Positions 1 through 48,945 of a stretch of 64,000 nt of DNA are shown here, in pieces. A program made the translations under genes and the position numbers. A model generated the notes under the pieces. The model saw only the letters and a program-made list of their open reading frames with translations, searched no databases and was not told the DNA's origin. The DNA comes from Ctenosaura bakeri (Eukaryota > Chordata > Lepidosauria > Squamata > Iguanidae), in the NCBI GenBank assembly GCA_948474755.1, contig CAOLHI010001010.1, positions 310,001-374,000 on the forward strand, read 5' to 3'. Numbering within the stretch: the stretch's first letter is position 1; every line of letters begins with the position of its first letter.

Positions 1-2665
1 ATATTTATTTAATGCCAATGAAATCAAGAAATGTTATTTTTATTAGATTCACAGCGCATCTACAAAAGTTCTAGATTATGAGAAATCATTAAATACAGAG
101 TCAATCCCAAGATAACTCAAATTTACAGGTTTTGTTGGACTGTAATCAAACTAATTAACCAACTCCAAAATGTTAATAAAAAAAAGTAAGCGAACAAAGC
201 TCCAGAACAGTTAGTATCGGAACTTTAATTTACTGAATGGTGCTTGAGTGTCACCTTATAAAGTCTGAAAAGAGACTAGAATACGAGCTAATGGATCAAA
301 TTACAAGAAAAGAGATTCCATCTAAATATTAGGAAGAACATTTTTATTGTTCAACAGTAGAATAGATTGCCTCAAAGGGTGACAAACTCTCTATCTTTGG
401 AGGTCTGTAAACAGAGAAAGGCTGGGCATCTTTCAGGAATGCTTTACTTTTGTATTCCTGCATGTTGGGTGTTGGATTAGATGGGCCTTTGTGGTCCCTT
501 CCAAATCTAACATCCCACAATTCTATGACAAAGCTCTTAATTCTGTCAACTAAAGGTGTTATTTATTATTTTTATAAAACTTAATTTAAAATGAGTACTC
601 TAATAGACCAGAAAACTGTTTTAGTTTATGTGTATTTTAACAAAGATGTAGAAAAGTGACTATCTTTCATGGAATTTAGTACAAAATGTCAGCTGGAACA
701 GCAAAGGAAAGGAGCTAGGTTTGAGATCACTAATATTGTTACTTTATTCTTTTAAAGAGCACATTGACTAGTGCTGACAGCCAGAATTAATAGTCCAGTA
801 AATGAATGAAAATTGCTATTTCAACAGCCAGAAAATGGAAGGTCGTTCCAATAAAGCTTGCAGACTTCCTGGATCAAGAAGATTCTAACCCCTCCCCCTT
901 GTTCCTAATGAAAGAGGACAGAACAGAAAGGTTAAAAAAGAAGAGATCTTAAAAGACAGTCATTGCTGCTTAAGGTAGAAAAGGAAAATGTTACAGGAGT
1001 AAATATTCCTTGCCCCCATGAGTTCAAAATTTAGGTTGGTGGCCTCTTATTATGTGGAACAGGAAAAACCTTTGGTCATGCTATCAGGAAGTATTCCGGG
1101 AAATGGTCAAGTTTCACAGCAAACAGAATATGCAAACACAGAATTCAGTCTCACACATATGCTGAAAGTCAACTCAGCTCAATTTGTTTACCACAACCGT
1201 ATCTTTTTGCATATGAACACATCATTAGAAAGCAATTTAAAGCAGATGAGAGATTACTCAGCATGTGTGTGTTAGAAAAAGCAGGAAAAACAAGCTAATG
1301 CTACACAGGAAATAACTATTTTTTTGTTGGGTTGGACTTACATCCTGCATTACAGCATTGAAGAGAGTACATGAGGACAACTGAAAAGACTGAATCATAA
1401 CCTGAGCAATACCCTGCGGAACAGAATACAAAGCACTTCCCAGGTCAGAATGCAACTACAAAGCATGCATTTAAACGTTGAATATCAGCAAAATGACTGT
1501 AGGATTCCATTACAGAAACCTCATTGGTGAAAGAGATGATATAAATAGAATAAGCTTTGCATCAAGAAGTAATACTTCTGAAGTTGTTATATGTACAGAA
1601 TTGCAAGTTACAAAATAAATTCAAACACAGGGAAATCAACAGACAAAATTAGAATACATCTAGTGAACTACCAATATACTTACTACTGCGCTGATGAAGC
1701 AGTGGAGTTAGGGAAGCAAGGTTAATTGTATTCAGGTAGACATCAATTGAAAAATAAAGCAAGAGTTTTATGCCACACCTTCAGTATTTACCAAGTTTAT
1801 TATAACCTATCTTTATTCAACTCCCATCACAACTCAATGCCACAAAATGTTAATACTTTTTTTTTAGCAAACTGAGGACTGCTAACTGAGGACAGTTACA
1901 TTAAGCCTTCTTGTGATACAGTAATGATTAAAAGTACAAGCACAAAGTCACAAGAGAAATAAACATTCCAACAGACACAGTGGTCTTTGGAAGAAAGCAA
2001 GATATGCTGCTATAAAAAAATATCTGCCAAAAACAAACCAACCCTCAAACCCCAACAATACCACAAAAGGCAGGGTTGTGCACCATGCATGAGAGAAGCT
2101 GGACAATTAGCCATGCATTCTGGCACTTCCTACAGGAATACTTTGACTTTCTTTTGTCCCTCCCTTTCAGAACATTCAACTCAGCTTAGAAGATATTGTT
2201 ATCATTAAGCAATGAACATGGACATCCCTCACACTAACTTCCATGACTCAAATTAAAAGATTCAACAGCAAAAGATGTGCAATACTGGTAATCAAATTCC
2301 TCTTCGCTAGTTTCACACTTTTCATATTATCTTTCAAGCTAAATATTCTGAATATAACATAAACATTCCATCTTCATATTTACATTTCTGTCTGATAGAA
2401 ACATGTTTTAGATAGTTGCCATAAACTACTTTTTGTGACTATCCAAACAGGTCTATAAATAATTAAATGTGACTTAAAACAGAATATGTATTACAGTTTT
2501 CATTACGTAGATAAGCTCTAAACTTCAGTCTTACGAAGAGTTAATTTTATAAATAAATATAACATACATTCTGAAAGAAAAACAACCAACCTCCACTAAA
2601 TGGTTAAAGCTATCCAAATGAAGCTGTTTTGGGGGAGTTTAGATGCATGAAGCTGCTGCGATTAC
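1..2665 (-). other. SLK: SLK intron 13 (partial)
   Basis: This begins at the GTAATC donor directly after exon 13 and runs off the left edge. I looked on the minus strand for the next SLK exon, which should begin with Glu-Gln-Glu-Phe-Val codons, and did not find it, so exon 14 lies outside. Apart from a CR1-like remnant at 397-531 I see only AT-rich intronic DNA. The short open frames here have no recognisable content. Confidence 0.8.
397..531 (+). repeat. CR1-like LINE 3' end fragment
   Basis: The stretch carries the typical end of amniote CR1-type LINEs: a 'gttggattagatggg' block, then 'ggtcccttccaaatcta', ending in 'attctatga'. It is a short, diverged 3' fragment, as is usual for 5'-truncated CR1 copies. 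The family name comes from recall of the consensus, not from a search. Confidence 0.65.
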
Positions 2666-39600
<36,935 letters not shown>

Positions 39601-39699
39601 CCACTCGCTCTAGCATTGCCCGCCTTCCTCCTCGCCACGCATGCGTATTACCAAAAAGAGCAGACGTCCCCTTCGCGGCTTCGATGAAGACTGTACGCG

Positions 39700-39877
39700 A
39701 CCTTATTGGCCGGGTTAAAAGAAAAAAAAAAAGGAGAGGGGAAGAAAGGACTCAACGGGGAGGCGCGATTGCCTCAGGTTGATTTCCTTCCGGTTTCTTC
39801 TTCTTCTTTTTCCCGTCTCCTCCTGCACGTGACGTTAGGTCGGAGGGCCAATAGGAATGCGCGAAGCTCTCTGGCGG
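39700..39877 (+). other. STN1: Putative non-coding STN1 exon 1
   Basis: A good donor, GGCGG|GTAAGG, ends at 39877 inside the CpG island on the STN1 strand. The first coding exon has an upstream acceptor, so at least one 5' UTR exon must exist upstream, as in human. The start is arbitrary because no transcription start is visible. Confidence 0.4.
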
Positions 39878-40295
39878 GTAAGGCGGACAGTCTGAGGTCC
39901 GGGTTTGCGTGGGGGGTCGCGTGCGGGGAAAGCGCGAGACGGGGGGCCGTTGGTTTTCCGTTGCTGTCCTAGGCCGCCTTTCCTTTACAGTGTGAGGAAA
40001 AGGAAAGGAGGAAGTTTAAGTTAATAGACGTGCTCGTGTTGTGCCTGAGAAAAATGTGTTCTATTTACGTATAATTACACACAAAACGTCAGTTCTGAAG
40101 GGAAGATTCTACAGAGAAACCGCTCAGTTGGGTGTGTTGAAAAATTCCAAGCCGTCAGCAGAGGCAAAGATAGATGTAATGCTCTCTCTTCGTACGTTAC
40201 ACACACGCACAGATTGATATCCTCACAACTACACATGGAGGAAGGGCGTTGTCCCCAAAGAAATTGTTGATTTCAAGAGAACTCACTGTAGACAA

Positions 40296-40375
40296 GCAAA
40301 TTTATTTATTTTTTACTTAATTAATTTATTTGTATCCCGCCTCTCCATGTGGATCGAGGCGGCGAACAACTTACA
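40296..40375 (-). repeat. LINE 3' tail, reversed
   Basis: 'tttatttattt ... tttgtatcccgcctctccat ... aggcggcgaacaactta' is the reverse of the terminal part of CR1/L2-type LINEs, with a poly-T-rich head. Confidence 0.6.
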
Positions 40376-40521
40376 AATACCATGTATTTCGAAACATTTC
40401 TATACATGCCCCCTATACTTTTATATTTCAAGATTGCTACCAGCTCAACAGATCTACATTTCACACAACTCTTTCAGGTTTATAGCATGATCACACTTCG
40501 CATCTTTTTGTATCCTACTAT

Positions 40522-40718
40522 GGCCATTTCCGTACTATGCTGTTATAGTGCTCTTATTCCACTTTCAACATCCTGGGGAATTTGGGGTTCGTAGTTTACT
40601 GAGGCCAAAGAGCTCTTTGGCTGAGAACTCTAAATCCTCCTCTCTAAACTATAAACCCCAGAATTCCATAGGATGTTGAAAGTGGAATAAGAGCACTATA
40701 ACTAGTGCAGAAATGGCC
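40522..40718. mobile_element. Foldback MITE with long inverted arms
   Basis: The left arm (GGCCATTTCCGTACTATG, then TTATAGTGCTCTTATTCC and ACTTTCAACATCCTGGGG) is mirrored by the right arm ending GCAGAAATGGCC, with only a few mismatches over roughly 80 bp. At 197 bp it has no coding content. The long arms and short spacer fit a hAT-type foldback MITE; no clear 8-bp target duplication is seen. A half copy is at 45321. Confidence 0.75.
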
Positions 40719-41496
40719 TGTGTTCTTATCCCACCTGGTGCTTTAGTATTAGCTCCATCAGTGCGTCAAAGAAATGGCGTGAAATCCACAAAAGCCCATG
40801 TTAAAATGACTTAGTCTTAAAGATTCCTTTCTTCCTTTCCTTTTAATAGAGAGGCAAAGCCTTCTGCACACACATGTATGCTTACACAGATAAATGTGTA
40901 GATATATGTATACAAACACATACACAAATTAAAGGAATAGCTGTAGCTTTTTTTAGTGGGGGGCTAGGCTGTTACATTGTGGAATTCACACTGCCACAAT
41001 ATGTAGTGATTATTGCTGCTTTAAAATTATGGAGGATTAGATCAGATGATGGAATGACTTTTATTCATTGATGACTTTTAGCCATGACAGCTATGTTGAA
41101 CATTCAGGTTCAAGACAGCTCACCTTGGATTGCTGGATCTTAGAACCAAATATAAGACAGTTGTGGTACAGTGTGAAGGCTTGTGAAATTTACCGGGTAT
41201 ATCGGGTAGATAGCTGCTGTTAGGAAACACAGTGATAAATAAAGCGCTAGTACAAACTCGTGTGTTTTGACAGAACTGTCTTTGGGTTGTTTAGAGCCCA
41301 GATAAGTTTGGGATGAAAACTAGGTGTATATATTTCAGGGTAGGCTGACATAATGTAGCTGTCCTTAACAAAAAGCTCTAACTCTTTCTTGGTGTTTGAG
41401 TAAAGATGATAAATATTCACTGCATTCACTATCTGATTTAGAAAATTTCACAGTCACATGATAAGATCTTATTTTTAAAAAATGTGCATATCCATG

Positions 41497-43224
41497 CTGG
41501 CTAAATCAGTACAATCAAAAAAAACTAGAAATATGATTGGCGTAGTTAAAGATAAATTTGGTAAAGAAAAAAGGTTGATGAAAGAGAAATTAAAAATATT
41601 TGAGGAATTTTTTCGAGAATTGTATTCAGCAGAAGATAAATCTTTAGAGAACATAGAGGAGTATATTAATAAAAATTGGAAAGTAAGACTAACAGAACAA
41701 GATAAAGGATTGATGGAAGAAATGATATCAGAAGAGGAAATAGAAGAAGTAATAAATAATTTAAAAGGAGGAAAATCACCAGGATTGGATGGACTAGGTC
41801 CAGAATATTATAAAACATTTAAAAAAGGTTTAATTCCTAAACTAAAAGTGTTATATAATAGTATATTGAGGGGTGAAAAAATTCCATTATCATGGAAGCA
41901 GTCACTAATAATATTAATTTTAAAACCAAATAAGGATCCTACGGATCCAGGTTCTTATAGACCAATATCTTTAATAAATCAAGATGTAAAAATTTTGACA
42001 GCAATAATGGCGAAGAGGTTAAATAAATTTATTTATAAGTATATACATAAAGATCAATGTGGTTTTATTCAAGGAAGACAGATGGCAAATTTAATAGGGA
42101 AAACGATAAATAAAATAAATATAATGGACAGAGATAAACAAAAAGCTGGAATTTTAGCCCTAGATATATTTAAAGCCTTTGATTGTGTGGAATGGCCGGC
42201 ATTAAAAACAATTTTAAATAAAATAGGATTAGGAGAGAGATTTAAAGGGTTAATAAATCAATTGTATTCACATAATACATCTGTAGTGATGGTAAATGAT
42301 GGATTTACAGAACAGATTCAAATAAAAAGAGGAACGAGACAAGGATGTCCATTATCTCCAGTTTTATTTGCAATAGTTATAGAAATGTTAGCGAATGTGA
42401 TAAGAAATGATGAGAATTTGGAAGGAATTGGAGTTAAGGAAAAAAATAAAATAAGCTTATTTGCAGATGACACATTGTTGACAATTAAGGATCCAATTGA
42501 AAAGATAGATAGGATAGATAAACATTTAATAGAGTTTGGGGAGAAGACGGGATTAGAAATAAATTGGGCCAAATCAGAAATAATGTTATTTAATTATACT
42601 AAAGAAGAAGTACAAAAATTTATAAGTAGTAAAAGAGGATTACTTAAAATAAAAGAATCAATTAAATATTTAGGAATAGAGATTACAAAAAATTTACAAG
42701 AATTACAGGAAAAAAATTTCAAGAAATTAAGATTAGAAACAAAAAGGAAATTAGAGGACTACAAAAATATAAAGCTATCGTGGTTTGGTAGAATAGCAGT
42801 GGTAAAAATGAAAATTTTACCTAAAATTAATTTTTTGTTTAGAATGTTACCAATAAAAATATCAGAGGAAGAATTAAAGGAGTGGCAAAAGATATTAAAT
42901 AATTTTTGTAATGGAAATAAAAAATCGAGGATTAACAAGAAATATTGGTATAAAAGTCAAAAAGAAGGTGGCCTGGGACTTCCAAATTTAAAATGGTATT
43001 ATTATGCAAATCAATTGAGATATATCATAGAGGGGGTTTCAGGAAAGGGTGATTTAGATTGGTTAGAGATAGAAGATATGAATATTGAGACAAAATTAGA
43101 AAATATATTTTTTAGGAATTTTTCAAAGAAAGAAATGGAGAAGATAGAAAATCCTTTTATAAAAAATATAATAGAAATATGGAAAAAAATAAAAGAAAAT
43201 TATTACCGAATATATCAATATTAA
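41497..43224 (+). pseudogene. L1 ORF2 fragment: reverse transcriptase domain
   Basis: The open frame starts in the flanking duplication (ATG at 41482), so the first five codons are host sequence. It shows RT motifs in order: SYRPISLINQDVKIL (near 41950), DQCGFIQGRQM, the first catalytic Asp in LDIFKAFD (about 42159-42184), GTRQGCPLSPVLFAI, and FADD (about 42460-42471) with the two catalytic Asp. The reading frame ends early at 43224 because of a frameshift. The endonuclease part is missing. The copy cannot make a full ORF2 protein, but the RT residues are intact. Confidence 0.92.
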
Positions 43225-44207
43225 CTCCGATAGTGATGATGGAAAAATTTCCAATAAATTTAAGAGAAATAATAGAGAAAGAAATAAAAAAACAAAAAAT
43301 TTATAGATTAAAAGATTGGATGAAAATAATGATAAATAAAGATAGAATGAAAGAGAGATTGCAGGAAACTAAAATATCCTGGTTAAATTATATACAATTA
43401 GAGCAATGGACAAAGAGTATGAAAAGATATGTTAAGGATTTTAAAGAATATACTAAATTTGAACAAATTATTATTCAAAGAGAAAATATGCAAGAAAATG
43501 AAATACTAAAAGGTATTACAAGTGAAATATATAAAATATTAGCAAAAGAACAAGAAGAGGATTTTCTTAGAAAAATGTGGGAGGAAGAGATAGTACAAAA
43601 TATAGATATACAAGAATGGAGAAAAATTTGGAAACAACGTCATTTAAAAAAATTATCAATAAGAATAAAAGAGAATTATTATAAATTAGTGTGGAAATGG
43701 TACTTGACTCCAGTGAAATTAAATCAAATAGATGAGAAATATTCAAGATTATGTTGGAGAGGATGTCAAGAAATTGGTACATATATGCATATGTGGTGGA
43801 ATTGCAATAAGATAATGGAGTTTTGGCAAAAGGTTTTTAAAGAGATAAAAGAGATTATAGGAGCAGATATACCAGTATGTCCAAATATTGCATTGTTGTC
43901 TATATATGATAAGGTTGAGTGTACTCAAGTAAAGAAAGAATTAATAACAAATTTGTTAACTGCAGCGAGATTAATAATAGCAAAAAAATGGAAAGCAAAT
44001 GAAAAATTTCAAATAGAGGAATGGTATAACGAAGTGTGGAAAATTGCAATTAATGATAAACTAACATGTAGAATTAGGTTTATGAAAGGTTTGGTTAAAG
44101 GGAATGATTTTGAAGAAATTTGGAAAATATTTTTGGATAAAGTTCTGAAAAGAGATAGTAATACTACCCTGTCAAAAGAAGAATGGCAATTTTGGAAAGT
44201 GGATTAA
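43179..44207 (+). pseudogene. L1 ORF2 fragment: C-terminal domain with zinc knuckle
   Basis: It continues ORF2 in a different frame, from ILTPIVMMEKFPINLREI onward, with an L1-typical CX3CX7HX4C knuckle (CWRGCQEIGTYMHMWWNC, about 43752-43805). It overlaps the end of the upstream frame by 46 bp. The frame change lies around an A-rich run (43183-43197), consistent with a one-base slip there. The stop at 44205-44207 is followed by a 3' UTR with a short G tract (44224-44233). Confidence 0.88.
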
Positions 44208-45320
44208 ATAAAAAGTTGGCTCTGGGGGGTGGGTATTTTTTAGTTTTAGTTTTGTTTTTCTTTTATGTTGTATATTTTCTAATTCTTAGTAGATGTGTGT
44301 GTCAAACTTGTGATTTATAGATTTAAATGGATAAGTGATGTTAATGTTTTTTTAAAAAAAAAAAGTTAAAAGAATTAACAATAGAAATAGATTAAAGGGG
44401 ATGTGAAAAATATTGAATTAAATGTGAAATTATAACAGTTGAACAGATTTATAAATTTAAGGGTAAAGGTGCAAAATAACAATGAAAGTTAGTATTGCTT
44501 AAGAGAAGAGAAAAAAAGAAAAAGAAAAAAAATATTTTTTTTAATTCACTATTATGTATATCACAAGGTGTTTAATTTTTTTTTCTTGTTTTGTATTTGT
44601 GATTCAGTTATATAAATAAAAAAAATATTAAAAAAAAATGTGCATATCCATGATGTATGCATACAGTACGTATATATAACAACATATAATAACACTTCTG
44701 CTATCAGGTCGGCATTATTACCTAATGACCTAATTGAAAATTGAGCACTGCTTTTTTTCAGTTTCTGGTTTTGAGATTCCAGACTGTATTTTTGACCACT
44801 TCCTTCCTCATAGTTGCTGGCCTTGATTCCTTTCTTAACTTAGGCCTTTTCCCCCTTAGAATAACTAGGTTTTGTTTCTTGTTCATAGAAAACATATGTA
44901 TATTCACCCATCAAAGGCTAGTTAAAATAATATCTGTTTGTTCTGTTTTTCAGGCCTGTTTTTTATCTTTTTAAACTGAAGTTCTAACGTTTCCTTTCCA
45001 GTTTATCGTATCCTCTTAAGGTTGTTCTGATACTGCTGATTTCCTTAAGGCAATGTCCTGCTTGAAATCAATGGTATACATTTATTCTCTGCTAGCTATC
45101 TGGTATCTCTGACCTGAGAATCACTCCTCTCTTGCTTTGGCTTTGCAATAATCTTTATAGGTTCACTATCTTTGTCTTCAATGACTGTAAAGCCTCTGCA
45201 TTCTTATCTAATGCTTGCTGATATCTACTGCTACTTTATCTCTTTTCTGTCTCTTTCATTTATTATCAACACAGATAGGACTGGCAAGATTTATTTTTAA
45301 TTGTAGGTGATGGTAATAGA

Positions 45321-45411
45321 GGCCATTTCCATTGTAGCCTGTTATAGTGCCATTATTCCACTTTCAACATCCTATGAAATCCTGGGGTTTGCAGTTTAGA
45401 GAGGGGCCTAA
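45321..45411. mobile_element. Half copy of the foldback MITE
   Basis: It starts GGCCATTTCCATTGTAG and continues TTATAGTGCCATTATTCC and TTTCAACATCCTATG, matching the left arm of the element at 40522. It breaks off near the centre of the palindrome. Confidence 0.7.
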
Positions 45412-46461
45412 AATGTACATACAATTCCTAATCGGAGGATTCAGACAGTTCTTTTCCCTAGTGCCTTTCACATGCAAGAGGACCCTCTCTCATGTATATA
45501 GAACACATGAATATCTTAGGAAAAATATCACAGACTATTAAGGATAGCAGTTTCCTCCTTCAAAGCCAGCATGGCTATATGAGCGTTTGGAATCCAGCAC
45601 ATGCTACTACTCACTCCTCCTTCCTTCTGGGTTCAGATGTGCTTTCCCTTACACATCTGTGACTACTCAGGTGGGAGGTTTCGTAAACTTATTGAGACGT
45701 GCCAAAGTGCCTTTGTTCTACCTTTCTGTTCAGAACTGTAATTGCTACTTGTAGTCAAACTGGTGAAATATTATCTTCTCTAACCTTAGCACAGACGTTA
45801 CCCATTATAAGCCATCTGGCAGTCCTTACAGTATTTTTATAAAACTATAATTGGTAGCATTAAACAATTAATCCCTATTCTACTTAGCATTTCATGAAAC
45901 CTTGAAAATCACAGTGGTGCCTTTTGTGTATTAGTGAGACTGAATGTTCCCAGGTCCTTCAACCTTTGCATTAAAAATATTCTCCATCTGTATCTCTGCT
46001 GTTTTTTTTGTTGGCTGTTCATACTAATCCTTTTTTCCTATGGTTTCCTGCCTTTACATTGGGCTACACTATTTAGTGTATTAATTTAGTGTCATGAGTG
46101 CCATCATACAACATGATGGGCAAAGATACGCACAGATATACCCAGATCAACCATGTGTTACTACAGAAGAACAATCCAGGAAAAATGTATAGCATAGGCA
46201 CAAATATCTTAGCCAAACAACCACACTGTACATTCCCCAAAGTATCACTTCTAGACCTTCGGGCTAAGATTGAGCATAGTACTTTCCGCAAAGCAGGATA
46301 TACATGTATAACTCATTAAAAATGGGCAAACACACTACTTGCTTTCTACCAGCTTACATTTTCTGTCTCCTCCTCGCCACTTGTGTGGGTGTCCAGACAG
46401 ACTTAAAACAAAGCACTTCTTGCAGCTGGCTGCCATTTTTACTTTCCAAGAGTGACTGGAA

Positions 46462-46602
46462 CAGGAGTAGGCAAAATGAGGCCTTAGGATGTTGTTAGAC
46501 TGAAACTTCCAGCATTTCTCACCATTGGTTGTGCTGACTAGGGCTGATAGGAGTTGCAGTTCAGCAAAATCTGGAAGACTGTACTTTGTTCACTTCTACT
46601 CT
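46462..46602. mobile_element. Foldback hAT-type MITE
   Basis: The arms 'tgttgttagactgaaacttcca' and 'ggagttgcagttcagcaaaatctgga' are inverted and joined by 'ggttgtgctgactagggct'. This is the common squamate pattern of 'acaactcccatcagcc...ggctgatgggagttgtagt'. The outer ends 'caggagtaggcaaa' and 'ttgttcacttctact' are weakly inverted. A core of the same family lies at about 56240-56310. Confidence 0.6.
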
Positions 46603-46758
46603 CTAGGTTAGTGCTTCACTTTGCAGCATGCCAAACAATCCAATTGTTTTTATTCTTTAAAAAATGAGAAGCAGGGAGCCAAAAGAGCGCTGTTGGAAAT
46701 CTCTGAAATGTCAGAATTTCAGCCTTCTTCACATGCACATTTATTCTACTAAGATTAA

Positions 46759-46879
46759 AAACTTGAAAAGGCAGAGTGAGCAGTCCAAGGTTATTCATCT
46801 AGTTTCATCACTGAATGTGAATTTGAATCCAGGTTTTTCCAAGTTCTATACCCTATACAGTGCAGTGCACTGCCTCTGG
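46759..46879 (-). repeat. MIR-like SINE fragment, reversed
   Basis: The order 'gtccaaggttattcatctagttt', 'gaatttgaatccagg', 'cagtgcactgcc' parallels a reversed MIR ('gcccaaggtcacacagctag', 'gatttgaacccagg', 'taaccactacactgcc'). It is strongly diverged. Confidence 0.45.
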
Positions 46880-48381
46880 TTTTTCATTTGTAGCGCACTC
46901 CCTGTCTGATGGGTATTAAAAGACTTAAATAAGTCACATGAAAGTGTGTTGCAAATGGATTACCACAATATTCTTGACCTCTAAATAATGATTAGGCTTT
47001 TGTTTTCAAATTGGCACAAGCTGATTTGTTTTTTGTAGTATTAATATTTTCAGTACATCACATAATAACAAGGGTTAGAAATGTATTAAGGGATGAAGGC
47101 ACAAAATTTTCCAATATTAAATTTGCAACAACACTTTTCATCTCACAAATCCTGATGGTGCTTCTGTTTACTTCCTTTTGTTTTTCCGGCTGATGTTATG
47201 CTCTTGGGAGTATGACTGAGCCACAGAATTTCAATAACTAACTTTTGATTATGACTGATTGCAAGAGCATGAAATAAGAGGCTGTGATCTCTAGTTAATT
47301 GTACAGTGAGTACACAAAAACGCAGTAAGGTCATGCTGCAGTTAATGAATGTGTTCCTAGTAGTGACTGTATGCTTGTTGTGTCCTGTGATCTCCTTATC
47401 CCTGAAAACTAAGGAAGTTGTGTATGTGTGATGCTTACCAATGTGGAAGTGTGGGCATTGTTGATGGTATGTTTAGCACAATCCTATTAGATTTTCCATT
47501 TTGGCTGTTAATATTTGGCATTAGCTGTTGTGCTAAAATCTGAGCTGTAGGGTTGAATTGTCTTTTGATGAATGAAATAGTTTGAAAATTAGTTGACTAA
47601 GAAATGAAAAAGCCAGTTTAACGCCTGGAAATGAATAGGGTCATGCAGCATTTACATGTAAAATCAAATGTGTGGAGGTGGGGAGATCCTGCTGCTTCAT
47701 TGTGCTGTCAGTACAGTTTTTCTTTAGTACAAGTTCTCTTAATGAGAGAGTAAAGTGTGAATATGTTGCCAAGAAGAGATTAAGGATTGTGCTGGAGAGA
47801 ATTTTAAACTGGAATTACAGGTTACATAAAAATGTAAATTGGAGTGGATTCTTGCCAGTAGTCTAAGTGGTGAGTTTGGGTTCCTGTTCGTTTGGAGTTA
47901 ACTCAACAATATCAATCTGGCAAATGAGCTGTTGCTCTGACTGGTTGGGTACTTATGCTGCTGTTGCTATTGAAACCTGCCTGGTTTTGCAACTCTCTTG
48001 GACCAAAATTCAAGCCCCTCTGGTGCATAATATGCCTTGAGTCTACCTGTGGAAAACTAAATATTCACTGCACATACTTAGTAGTAACTTAAATTGAGAG
48101 TTCAGATTGAGTTGTTGTATTAAAACTAATAAATACTCTTTTCTCTGTATTCCTGTCTCAGATCTAGAAAATCTTATTTTGTTATATTGAAGACTTGTTT
48201 TGTTGTATTGAAGACTGCTTGTATATTTTAGGACTGTTTTGACTGATATCTGAAGTCTGACTGTTCAACAGAAGTTACTCTTAAGTGAGTGTCCATAAAA
48301 TTGCTATCTCAATCTGATCTGTATAGGAGCTATCAACTAAATCATGAAACAGGCATAGGATGATTCTGGGAGTGTGTGTAA

Positions 48382-48850
48382 TACAGTGGCCCTTCAACTT
48401 TCACAGGGGTTTGCAGAACCCTTGCAAAAATAAAAAAAAGAACCCTCCCATTACCTTGCCTTTCTCCTGAGCATGCATTCCTTCCTCATATGCACTTGGG
48501 CAAAAGGCAAGTGAATGGGAAGGGGCAACCCCTTTGCACAGAGAATGCACATGTATGCCCCCCCCATTCTCTACCTCCCATTCACTTGCCTTTTGCCCAA
48601 GCACACTGCTTTCCTTCTCAGTGCCCAGGCAAAAGGCAGGAATCGGAGAGGGCAACTCTGTGCATAGAGAAGGCATACACATTCCTCCCCCGTTTCCCCC
48701 ATTCCCTTGCCTTTTACCCAGGCATGCTGTGTCTTCCTTCTCTGTGCCTGGGCAAAAGGCAAGTGAAGGGGAAGGGGGAGGCTCTTGTGTTCCTTCCTTC
48801 TCCATGTGTGGGGCTCTCACTTCCCATTTGCTTGGCTTCTTCCCACACAC
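48382..48850. repeat. Tandem array of hairpin units, with a TA-flanked left end
   Basis: The region starts TACAGTGGCCCTTCAACTT, resembling Tigger-type ends. It then carries three to four units of about 110-130 bp, each with 'ttgccttttgcccaagca' facing 'tgcccaggcaaaaggcaa', so that each unit can fold back on itself. Overlapping open frames on both strands reflect the periodicity and are unlikely to be genes. No right terminal repeat was found. Confidence 0.65.
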
Positions 48851-48945
48851 AGAGAAGGAAAGCAGAGTGATTCTGATTCTCCAGCTAGGCTAAGAGAGTA
48901 AGCTGAATGATGGGAACAATAGACCTGTCATTTGATGGGGGAAAT

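Larger units (their letters stand above)
41477..44652 (+). mobile_element. 5'-truncated L1 retrotransposon with target-site duplication
   Basis: A 20-bp duplication (six A's followed by TGTGCATATCCATG) flanks the element exactly at 41477-41496 and 44633-44652. The element starts abruptly inside ORF2, contains most of the reverse transcriptase and the C-terminal zinc knuckle, a 3' UTR of about 425 bp, and an A-rich tail. The A-rich target matches L1 endonuclease preference. The 5' end, with ORF1 and the endonuclease, is missing, as in most L1 insertions. It sits in STN1 intron 1, sense to STN1. The element is markedly AT-rich compared with mammalian L1. Confidence 0.93.

Noticed and set aside
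43567..43782. Minus-strand frames inside the L1
   Set aside because: Antisense shadows of the AT-rich ORF2.
48401..48893. Overlapping open frames of 112-149 codons on both strands
   Set aside because: They follow the tandem hairpin repeat; periodic sequence without stops gives frames on both strands. There are no domains and no splice context.
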